DNA of 17,731 bases from JBCDLI01 sp038745535 (GTDB lineage Bacteria; Pseudomonadota; Alphaproteobacteria; Rhizobiales; Rhizobiaceae): the NCBI GenBank assembly GCA_038745535.1, contig JBCDLI010000054.1, positions 1 through 17,731 on the forward strand. The letters run 5' to 3'. The notes below the pieces were generated by a model. It made no database searches. It was not told the DNA's origin and saw only the letters and a list, made by a program, of their open reading frames with translations. Below are positions 1-5,954 of this stretch, piece after piece. The position numbers and the translations under genes are program-made. Each line of letters begins with the position of its first letter. Position 1 is the stretch's first letter.

Positions 1-524
1 ACAAGCGATGGTGGAACGATCTGCGCCAGCGTTCCGGAAGCGGCAATGGTGCCGGTTGCGACCGACCGGTCGTAGCCGTAACGCATCATGATTGGCAGCG
101 AGATGAGGCCCATGGCAATCACTGATGCTGCAACAACGCCCGTCGTTGCGCCAAGAAGTGCACCGACGAGAATAACGGCAAAGCCCAAGCCACCGCGCAA
201 AGGACCAAACAACTGACCGATCGTGTCGAGCAGGTCTTCCGCCATGCGTGACCGTTCAAGGATGAGACCCATAAATGTAAAGAAGGGGATCGCCAGTAAT
301 GTGTCGTTGCGCATGATGTCGAAGGTTCGACTTGGGTGCAGCCCCAGAAACGGCAATGAAAGCGTGATCTCTTGCGGTGCAAAGATGGAAAGTTCCACGC
401 CGATGATAAAGAAGATCAGTCCGCCTGCAGCGAGTGTGAATGACACCGGGTAGCCAAGCAGAAGCATGGCCATGACGGACAAAAACATGATCGGCGCTAG
501 ATTTTGGGCGATGAATTCGATCAT
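1..524 (-). CDS. dctM: TRAP transporter large permease (DctM), 5' part only
   Basis: This is the first 174 residues of a TRAP transporter large membrane subunit; the rest runs off the left edge of the window. In this family the large permease forms the sodium- or proton-coupled transport channel in the inner membrane and receives substrate from a periplasmic DctP-type binding protein. The visible part is strongly hydrophobic. It starts MIEFIAQNLAPIMFL and contains the family-typical stretches GYPVSFTLA, AIPFFTFMG, ERSRMAEDLLD and GALLGATTGVVAAS, the last with the small-residue pattern typical of the first permease half, followed by GTLAQIVPPS. The start codon overlaps the dctQ stop as ATGA (524-521), so the two genes are translationally coupled. 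Substrate cannot be told from sequence. The family call is safe; the symbol is used for the family, not for proven dicarboxylate transport. Confidence 0.93.
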   Translation of the reverse strand, partial: MIEFIAQNLAPIMFLSVMAMLLLGYPVSFTLAAGGLIFFIIGVELSIFAPQEITLSLPFLGLHPSRTFDIMRNDTLLAIPFFTFMGLILERSRMAEDLLDTIGQLFGPLRGGLGFAVILVGALLGATTGVVAASVIAMGLISLPIMMRYGYDRSVATGTIAASGTLAQIVPPSL

Positions 525-1117
525 TTCTTGATGCCCCGCTTATCAAGGTCTGCGGCGGTCTCAAGCTCTTCTAACAGTGGTGGCAATTCGTTCTGGCCGG
601 AGGCGTCATCTTCTATGAGGCCTTTGATGATCGCGTAGCGCTTTATGATTTCCGAAATGCCTTGCGCGAACAGCAAGATGAACCCAGCCAACACCATCAT
701 CCGCGCGGGCCACAGGGTAAGGCCACCGGCATTGACCGAGACATCTCCGGAGTTGAACGAATTCACTACGAAGGGCCATGAAAGATAGATCATGAGGCCC
801 GCAAACGGCAGCAAAAAGAAGATGTGGCCGAAGAGATCAATCCAGTCTCGCGTGCGTTTTGATAAACCCGACACGGCGACATCAATGCGGACGTGTTCGT
901 TTCTTTGCAGGGTGTAAGCGGCAGCAAGAAGAAACACTGCGCCGTACAAATACCACTGTAACTCCAGCCAAGCGTTCGACGAGGTATCGAAGACTTTTCG
1001 AATGATGGCATTGCCTGCGCTGACCAAAACCGCGGCGAGGATAAGCCACGAAACTGAGCGGCCAATAAAGGCCGTCACCGCATCTAGGCGGCGCGAAATG
1101 GATAGCAAAGCCTGCAT
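521..1117 (-). CDS. dctQ: TRAP transporter small permease (DctQ)
   Basis: A 198-residue small membrane subunit of a TRAP transporter, partner of the large permease that follows. It has about four hydrophobic segments and the family signatures LQWYLYGAVFLLAAAYTL, NEHVRIDV and NAGGLTLWPARM. The open frame extends upstream to 1384, but the ATG at 1117 is preferred: it follows a strong ribosome-binding sequence (GGGGAGG), the added upstream peptide is basic and non-family-like, and the longer version would run through the divergent promoter region into the neighbouring gene. The NEHVRIDV and GGL-WPAR features resemble the subgroup that includes alpha-keto-acid type systems, but this is a weak guide to substrate. 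No dctP lies upstream; upstream is a divergent dehydrogenase. The cytoplasmic tail is acidic (about residues 170-190). Confidence 0.92.
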   Translation of the reverse strand: MQALLSISRRLDAVTAFIGRSVSWLILAAVLVSAGNAIIRKVFDTSSNAWLELQWYLYGAVFLLAAAYTLQRNEHVRIDVAVSGLSKRTRDWIDLFGHIFFLLPFAGLMIYLSWPFVVNSFNSGDVSVNAGGLTLWPARMMVLAGFILLFAQGISEIIKRYAIIKGLIEDDASGQNELPPLLEELETAADLDKRGIKK

Positions 1118-1342
1118 GAGCCTCCCCGGCAATGACCTTTGCACCCTGCGTTTGGATTTATTCCAACCCTGATCAGGTGCCTCTTTATTAGATTTTCGGC
1201 TAACACCCTTTGTATGAGGCTGCAATCGCTGTGTAAGTTTTCTCCGCCTGATAAAAACGTCCAAATGCGGGTGATTTGGCTTGGTCGAAAATCTGATCGT
1301 ATCGACTAAACGGTTTTGTCCAGACGAAAGGATTTTTGCGCG
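1118..1342. promoter_or_regulatory. Divergent regulatory region between dctQ and the SDR gene
   Basis: This 225-bp gap separates two divergently transcribed units and must hold both promoters. I see no clear -35/-10 pair on either strand. Symmetric elements that could be operators are present: a perfect 10-bp palindrome CCTGATCAGG at 1168-1177, an interrupted repeat TTGGA-N5-TCCAA at 1152-1166, and AGATTTTCG (1190-1198) matched by its reverse complement CGAAAATCT (1286-1294). An AAAGGA ribosome-binding sequence at 1327-1332 serves the SDR gene. Regulation by a shared factor is an inference from the divergent layout; no regulator gene is in the window next to it. Confidence 0.4.
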
Positions 1343-2122
1343 ATGAGCCTTCAGGGAACAATTTTCGATGTGAGCGGAAAGCACATTATTATCACCGGCG
1401 CTTCCAGTGGAATCGGCCAGTACTTGGCGAAGATGTTCGTTCGCAATGGCGCAAACGTGACCGGGATCAGCAGAACTGCGCCACGTAGCAACAACGAAAT
1501 TTCAGGAAATGTAAAAAATGTAGAGGGCGTGCCCCACCATTTAATTGCAGATGTTACAGACGCCGACGCCATGGAAACGGCGTTTGATACCGCTGAAAGC
1601 CGATTTGGCCGCTGCGATACGCTCATCAACAATGCCGGGTTGATGGAATACCCTGGCCGTAAATCTAGTCAGAAAGACTCTCGCGAGATTTTTCAGCGTG
1701 TTTTGGATATAAATACCGTGTCGATTGCCGCTTTGTCTGAATTGATGGCGTCGCGCATGGCAAAAGCAGGCACCCGGGGCAGTATAATCAATGTGACCTC
1801 TGCTCTTCGCGGCCCAAAATTTTCGCGTACCGCCGAATATTGCGCTTCAAAAGCAGCTTGCGAAGAATTTTCGAACCACTTGGCAAAAAAGTGGGCCCGC
1901 AAGAATGTTCGCATAAATTGCGTTGCGCCGGGTTGGTTTGAAACGCAGATGACTTCCAAATATTTCGAGAAAGGTGCGTCATCTGTCTTGATAGATTCAA
2001 TCCCAATAAAGACTATCGGGCGGTTTGAGCAATTAGATGGTGTATTTCTTCTTCTTGCATCAGAAGCTTCAAGTTATATTGCTGGTACTGTATTGCAAGT
2101 TGACGGTGGTTTTTCCATTTGA
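1343..2122 (+). CDS. SDR-family NAD(P)-dependent oxidoreductase
   Basis: A classical short-chain dehydrogenase of 259 residues, the usual length. The nucleotide-binding motif TGASSGIG is at residues 18-25, NNAG lies near residue 95, and the catalytic set is complete with Ser153, Tyr166 and Lys170 (YCASK). The C-terminus SYIAGTVLQVDGGFSI is the standard ending. SRTAPR after the second strand hints at NADP preference, but this is weak. The ATG at 1343 is chosen over an in-frame TTG at 1316 because an AAAGGA sequence sits 10 nt upstream and the fold starts straight after it. It is divergent from the TRAP permease genes, so it may oxidise or reduce the imported acid or sugar acid; that is only positional inference. 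Several stretches are AT-rich compared with neighbours, mostly at the 3' end. Substrate unknown; gluconate-5-dehydrogenase-like enzymes are one possibility. Confidence 0.92.
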   Translation: MSLQGTIFDVSGKHIIITGASSGIGQYLAKMFVRNGANVTGISRTAPRSNNEISGNVKNVEGVPHHLIADVTDADAMETAFDTAESRFGRCDTLINNAGLMEYPGRKSSQKDSREIFQRVLDINTVSIAALSELMASRMAKAGTRGSIINVTSALRGPKFSRTAEYCASKAACEEFSNHLAKKWARKNVRINCVAPGWFETQMTSKYFEKGASSVLIDSIPIKTIGRFEQLDGVFLLLASEASSYIAGTVLQVDGGFSI

Positions 2123-2143
2123 ATTACCCAACGTAAATTAAGG

Positions 2144-2164
2144 CAATTTTGCAACCCAAAATTG
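2144..2164. repeat. Perfect 8-bp inverted repeat after the SDR gene
   Basis: CAATTTTG (2144-2151), a 5-nt spacer and CAAAATTG (2157-2164) form a perfect inverted repeat 21 nt after the SDR stop codon, in the AT-rich gap 2123-2251. It could be a weak, AT-rich transcription end or a binding site upstream of the GGDEF-EAL gene. No run of T follows it, so an intrinsic terminator is not well supported. The rest of this gap holds a TATAGT -10-like hexamer at 2179-2184 with no convincing -35 partner, and AAAGGA at 2215-2220. Confidence 0.45.
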
Positions 2165-2251
2165 ATGTAATACAACCTTATAGTTTATCAAGTTGCCCAA
2201 ATTTTTCACAGGATAAAGGAAAATTTAAACCAGAATTTGCTTTATACAGGC

Positions 2252-4582
2252 ATGAGCAATCCCGGCACATCGGCTGACCAAGTAAAAGCTGCTGACATTG
2301 ATGTTTACACAACGTTTGTGGACTCACTTTTTAGTGCGCGGTCGCAACTCCTGCTCGGTGCCGTGCTGCAGCTGGCTGTGACCACCCTGCTCTGGTGGAC
2401 TACAGCTGAGCCACTCCTGCTCGCCCTAGCGCTCGTGATCACATTGGTCGCGTGTTTTCGCTACGTAGAAGCGTGTCGCTATCGCGAAGCACGCGCCGCT
2501 CGTACCCGCACCTATGATGCATGTGATATGCAGTGGTCGAGGCAGTGGGAACTAAAGTGTGCTGTATCTGCGGGGGCTGCCAGCTTGCTGGTCGGTCTGG
2601 TTGTGTCTGTTGGGCTTCATGCCTCCGATAATCAGCTCGTTTCGATTTCGGCCTTCGCGTTATTGTTTGCCGGTTTTCCGACGATCGTTGGTCGTTTGTA
2701 CGGCTCAAAGATGATAGCGACTGTGATGATCACGGCGCTCTTGCTGCCGCCGAGTGCAGGTCTCTATTTTAAACAAGACACAGCGCACATTATGCTGGCT
2801 GTGTTGGCGCTGCCGTTTGCGATGCTGGTTCTATCAAACGTAAAGGCCGTTCGCATTCCTGTGGAACGCGCCGTGCGCCGCCGTCACGAAGTTGAGCAAC
2901 TGGCCACAAATTTCGACGCCGCCCTCGGTGCCATGCCGGGCGGTTTGATCATGCTGGATGATGCGGATCGTATTCGTGTTGTGAACCAGAATGCGACGTC
3001 CATGCTTGATCTGGCTTCGCCTGCCGATCTCGAAGGGCGGCGCATTTCTGCAATCGTGAGGAAACTTACCAAAGAATCGAACTTTGCGGCTGGAACCGCT
3101 CGCAAGTACGCCGAAGTTCTCACTGACATTGTCGAGGGTCATCGCATACGCGGCACGGTAACGCTTAACGATGGCCGCAAATTGCAGTTCACGCGCAATG
3201 ATACGACCGATGCGCCGCTCGTGCTTCTTGTCGAGGATGTGACACAACGGGTTCAGTCGCTGACCCAAATGAAGAAGCTCGCGCGATTTGATCCGCTCAC
3301 GGATTTGCCGAACCGAGGCTATCTTGAGACGTTGATCTCACTTCGACAGAAGAAATCGATCAATTTGCAGGCTCTGCTGCTCGTTTTCGATATCGATGAT
3401 TTCAAACACATCAACGACACGCTCGGGCACCATAAAGGCGATGCGCTTTTAAAAGCGATTGCTGCTCGGCTCTCGAAGTTTTGCCCCTCAGACTGGGACT
3501 ATGGTCGCCAGGGCGGCGATGAATTCCTGATCTTCGCAACCGGCAACTACACGCAGAGCGAGTTGGAGCAAAAGCTGACTGCGTTTTGTGAGCGGATGTC
3601 GCTGCCATATCAATTTGGTGATGAGCAACTGAGGGTTACAGTGAGCATAGGTGCCTATAGTTGCCCATTGAAAGCGTTTGATTTGGTGGATGGCATGCGC
3701 CGCGCTGACATTGCGCTTTATCGAAGCAAGCATCTGGGGAAGGGCCGTTACACATCCTTCACCGACGAGATGGAAGCCCGGTACCGCGAGCGGCAGGCGA
3801 TGAAAGTTGCGCTTCTCAAGGCCATCGAGGACGACCAGCTTTCGGTGCTTTATCAGCCGATTATTTCAGCGACGAACCAACGGCTTCATTCGGTTGAGGC
3901 GCTTTGCCGATGGACGGGCTCTGATGGCAAACCGATATCGCCGGCCGTTTTCATTCCGTTGGCCGAAGAAATGGGCGTTGTCAGCCGAATTACCGAGCAC
4001 ATCCATAACAAAACCTGTGCTGAGCTTGCGACGTGGCCAGACCATCTTAAAGCGTCAATTAATCTATCAGCTGATGATTTTGCGACGCTCGATCTTTGCG
4101 CTGTGGTTTCAGCTGCGATTGCCCGCTACGGCATATCCCCCGAAACACTGACGTTTGAACTTACCGAGACCGCAGTTGTGAAGGATCGGGTTGCTCTGGA
4201 AAAGCAGCTTTTTGAGCTTCGCGAACTGGGTGTCGGCGTATCGCTTGATGATTTTGGAACCGGACAAAGTAGTCTCAGTTACCTCGCGTCTTTGCCATTC
4301 GACATCATAAAGGTCGACCGTTCATTCGTAACCGGAATAGAAGTTGATCCAAGGCAGTTAGAGCTTCTCACGCATACCGTCCGGCTCTGTCAGACGCTTG
4401 GCAAAAAGGTTGTCGTTGAGGGTGTGGAGACGATCGAACAGCTGGAAATCGTTCGCCAGCACGTCAAAGCTGATCTGGTCCAGGGTTGGGTGTTTGCACC
4501 AGCGTTGCCTGCGAGCGCCATCGCCCGACTGGCCGACATCCACATTACCAAGAAAAATCTGCCGCTGCGTGGTCAAGGGTAA
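2252..4582 (+). CDS. Membrane PAS-GGDEF-EAL cyclic-di-GMP protein
   Basis: A 776-residue inner-membrane signalling protein likely to make and/or degrade cyclic di-GMP. About six hydrophobic helices span residues 20-200, then a PAS-like sensor (about 212-330), a diguanylate cyclase domain (about 340-500) with intact GGDEF at 421-425, and a phosphodiesterase domain (about 515-765). The EAL part keeps EAL (549-551), SINLSADDF, FELTE, LDDFGTG, IKVDRSF, VEGVET and VQGWVFAPALP, so the metal- and substrate-binding residues of the family look present. The usual RxxD inhibitory site, five residues before GGDEF, is absent (PSDW there). The start is uncertain: ATG 2252 is chosen, but an in-frame TTG at 2237 lies nearer the AAAGGA at 2215-2220. 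No partner regulator is adjacent. Which activity dominates cannot be told from sequence. Confidence 0.93.
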   Translation: MSNPGTSADQVKAADIDVYTTFVDSLFSARSQLLLGAVLQLAVTTLLWWTTAEPLLLALALVITLVACFRYVEACRYREARAARTRTYDACDMQWSRQWELKCAVSAGAASLLVGLVVSVGLHASDNQLVSISAFALLFAGFPTIVGRLYGSKMIATVMITALLLPPSAGLYFKQDTAHIMLAVLALPFAMLVLSNVKAVRIPVERAVRRRHEVEQLATNFDAALGAMPGGLIMLDDADRIRVVNQNATSMLDLASPADLEGRRISAIVRKLTKESNFAAGTARKYAEVLTDIVEGHRIRGTVTLNDGRKLQFTRNDTTDAPLVLLVEDVTQRVQSLTQMKKLARFDPLTDLPNRGYLETLISLRQKKSINLQALLLVFDIDDFKHINDTLGHHKGDALLKAIAARLSKFCPSDWDYGRQGGDEFLIFATGNYTQSELEQKLTAFCERMSLPYQFGDEQLRVTVSIGAYSCPLKAFDLVDGMRRADIALYRSKHLGKGRYTSFTDEMEARYRERQAMKVALLKAIEDDQLSVLYQPIISATNQRLHSVEALCRWTGSDGKPISPAVFIPLAEEMGVVSRITEHIHNKTCAELATWPDHLKASINLSADDFATLDLCAVVSAAIARYGISPETLTFELTETAVVKDRVALEKQLFELRELGVGVSLDDFGTGQSSLSYLASLPFDIIKVDRSFVTGIEVDPRQLELLTHTVRLCQTLGKKVVVEGVETIEQLEIVRQHVKADLVQGWVFAPALPASAIARLADIHITKKNLPLRGQG

Positions 4583-4715
4583 GTTTTGGCGCATTTGCTT
4601 TGCTGCTGCGTCCAAATAACCGGCGGATACCACCGAAGTTTGTGATCGGTTGCTTTACATTTGATTAAACTTTTCGTTCGTTTGGGCCGAGGCTGTATTC
4701 GGTGGGACGAACGCA
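4583..4715. other. Intergenic gap with a post-stop hairpin, possible promoter for the acyltransferase-like gene
   Basis: Directly after the GGDEF-EAL stop codon, TTTGGCGCA (4585-4593) can pair with TGCG (4607-4610) and CCAAA (4612-4616), with one bulged T. No T-run follows, so it is at best a weak or factor-assisted end of transcription. Further on, TTTACA (4654-4659) and TTGTGA (4640-4645) resemble -35 boxes, but neither has a good -10 at proper spacing. A separate promoter for the downstream gene is plausible given the 133-bp gap, but not shown. Confidence 0.25.
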
Positions 4716-5489
4716 ATGGAAGCTACAAAAAATCTCGAGGTGCGGAAGGCTGCGGCAACGACAGTGCCAGCGGCAACCGCTTTGGCCTCGCTTGAAAGCC
4801 TAAAAGAGACAGCGCAAAGGCTCACCTATCGACGGGTGCACAGTGAGGACGATCTGCAGGAGATCGGAATGCTGAGGCAGAAAGCCTTTGATGCCCGCCA
4901 AGTCTATCTCGAAAAATTTGGTAGTGCCGTCATTGAGCCCATCGACCGCGAGTCAAATACCTATCTTTTCGGTGTCTATGACGGGTCTAACCTCGTGGCT
5001 TCGGTGAGGCTCAATCGGCTGGAAGAAGGCAGTCGGCCCACGCCAGTTCAAGACATTTTTGCGGATTACCTTGCACCACTTTTGTCGCAAGGCCTCTCAT
5101 TCATTGACCCCAGCCGTTTGGTCGTTGACCCCGATATGACGGACAGCCTGCCGGGCCTAGCATTACTTACTTTACGCCTTGGGCCACTGGCCACACGGTG
5201 TCTCGATGCCGATTACTGCCTTGCTGCCGTCAAAAAGGAGCACACTCCATTTTATCGGCGCGTCTTCCAAATGACCCGGATGGCAGGGCCGATTGAGCCT
5301 GACCACATGCGCGTTCAGGCCTATCTATTGGCGGTGGCGCAAAGCACGTGGCCTGACCTTGTACGGCGTTATCCTGCCTTCCATTATTCCGAAACCGAAG
5401 GGCGACTGTTGTTTCAAAACGCCTCAAATGGTTTGCCGTATCTCTCTGTAGCGCCGACGATTGGGCTCGACGCGGTGGCGTCGCAATAG
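4716..5489 (+). CDS. FeeM-like / autoinducer-synthase-like GNAT-fold acyltransferase
   Basis: A 257-residue soluble protein without signal peptide or membrane helix. After a variable N-terminal 35 residues comes a pattern I associate with the FeeM N-acyl amino acid synthase group, structurally related to LuxI-type acyl-homoserine-lactone synthases: YRRVHSEDDLQEIGMLRQKAF, then YLFGVYDGSNLVASVRLNRL, then IDPSRLVVDPDM, then YCLAAVKKEH with PFYRRVFQM. Characterised members of that group join a fatty acyl chain, usually from acyl carrier protein, to an amino acid; whether this one does so is unknown. It stands in the same direction 133 bp after the cyclic-di-GMP protein. An alternative is another acetyltransferase-like protein without this chemistry. 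The ATG has a weak GGTGGGA upstream. Family assignment is from remembered motif pattern, not a search. Confidence 0.62.
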   Translation: MEATKNLEVRKAAATTVPAATALASLESLKETAQRLTYRRVHSEDDLQEIGMLRQKAFDARQVYLEKFGSAVIEPIDRESNTYLFGVYDGSNLVASVRLNRLEEGSRPTPVQDIFADYLAPLLSQGLSFIDPSRLVVDPDMTDSLPGLALLTLRLGPLATRCLDADYCLAAVKKEHTPFYRRVFQMTRMAGPIEPDHMRVQAYLLAVAQSTWPDLVRRYPAFHYSETEGRLLFQNASNGLPYLSVAPTIGLDAVASQ

Positions 5490-5507
5490 GCTTTCGATAT
5501 TGCCGGT

Positions 5508-5561
5508 GCCAATTGAACTTTGCACCCAAGTTCGGTAACGCCGTTTCTGGAATTAATTGGC
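5508..5561. repeat. Nested inverted repeats before the oxidase subunit IV gene
   Basis: GCCAATT (5508-5514) is matched by AATTGGC (5555-5561), and directly inside it GAACTT (5515-5520) and AAGTTC (5528-5533) form a 6-bp stem with a 7-nt loop. The set fills most of the 90-bp gap between the acyltransferase-like gene and the small oxidase gene. It could be a transcript structure ending the upstream gene or a regulatory site. There is no T-run, so I do not call it a terminator. Confidence 0.35.
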
Positions 5562-5579
5562 TTGGTGTGGAAGAGATAG

Positions 5580-5807
5580 ATGGCTGAAAAGAGCGATAAG
5601 AAATCTGTAGGCGCGGAAAAGAACGTGATGGACTATCCCGAGCACGAGCGGACCTATGACTTTTTTGTGGTTGGTGCGAAGTGGTTGACCATCTTCTGTT
5701 GCGCATTGCTGCTGGCCATGGCATTTGGTTTTTTCGCGGGCGGCGGGCTGTTCGGTGGGACAGTCGTGCTGATAGGCTTAATGGTGATCGCCTACTTCCT
5801 CGCTTAA
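5580..5807 (+). CDS. aa3-type cytochrome c oxidase subunit IV family small membrane protein
   Basis: A 75-residue protein: a charged N-terminus rich in lysine, the family-typical segment MDYPEHERTYDFF (residues 17-29), then a hydrophobic second half that may form one long or two short membrane helices, ending in MVIAYFLA. This matches the small bacterial aa3 oxidase subunit IV family, an accessory subunit of the terminal oxidase in the inner membrane. No other oxidase gene is here. In many alphaproteobacteria, as I recall, this small gene sits just before the transhydrogenase genes, as it does here. Its own contribution to oxidase function is poorly defined. An in-frame ATG at residue 17 exists, but the first ATG gives the full family N-terminus. 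Confidence 0.85.
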   Translation: MAEKSDKKSVGAEKNVMDYPEHERTYDFFVVGAKWLTIFCCALLLAMAFGFFAGGGLFGGTVVLIGLMVIAYFLA

Positions 5808-5823
5808 GTGGCAACGGTGCCAC
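5808..5823 (+). terminator. Terminator-like hairpin after the subunit IV gene
   Basis: GTGGCA (5808-5813), loop ACGG and TGCCAC (5818-5823) form a compact 6-bp stem with a 4-nt loop starting right after the TAA stop codon. It is followed by a pyrimidine/T-rich stretch (CTCATTTCATTTC). The stem is short and the T-tract broken, so termination may be partial. It suggests that pntAA has its own promoter. Confidence 0.45.
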
Positions 5824-5876
5824 CTCATTTCATTTCAACATGCAATTCCGTGTGGTCGCCTTGCCTTTTGGGTGAG

Positions 5877-5931
5877 TTGACACTCTTAAGTCGAGAAATG
5901 CATACAGAATAATTGTGCAGTGCAATATAAT
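5877..5931 (+). promoter_or_regulatory. Candidate promoter(s) for the pnt operon
   Basis: A perfect TTGACA lies at 5877-5882; at 18-nt spacing the -10 position reads CATACA (5901-5906), a weak match. Separately a perfect TATAAT lies at 5926-5931, without a good -35 at the standard distance. Either could start transcription toward pntAA, whose start is 24 to 50 bp downstream. The position just after a terminator-like hairpin and before the operon supports a promoter, but which hexamers are used is not decided. Confidence 0.42.
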
Positions 5932-5954
5932 GCTGCCGCGGACAGAGGGGATGT

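Noticed and set aside
223..453. Plus-strand frame of 76 residues opposite dctM
   Set aside because: It is antisense to a clear TRAP permease sequence and has no family features.
1118..1384. N-terminal extension of dctQ by 89 residues
   Set aside because: The extension is basic and unlike the family, crosses the divergent control region and overlaps the SDR start; ATG 1117 has a strong ribosome-binding sequence.
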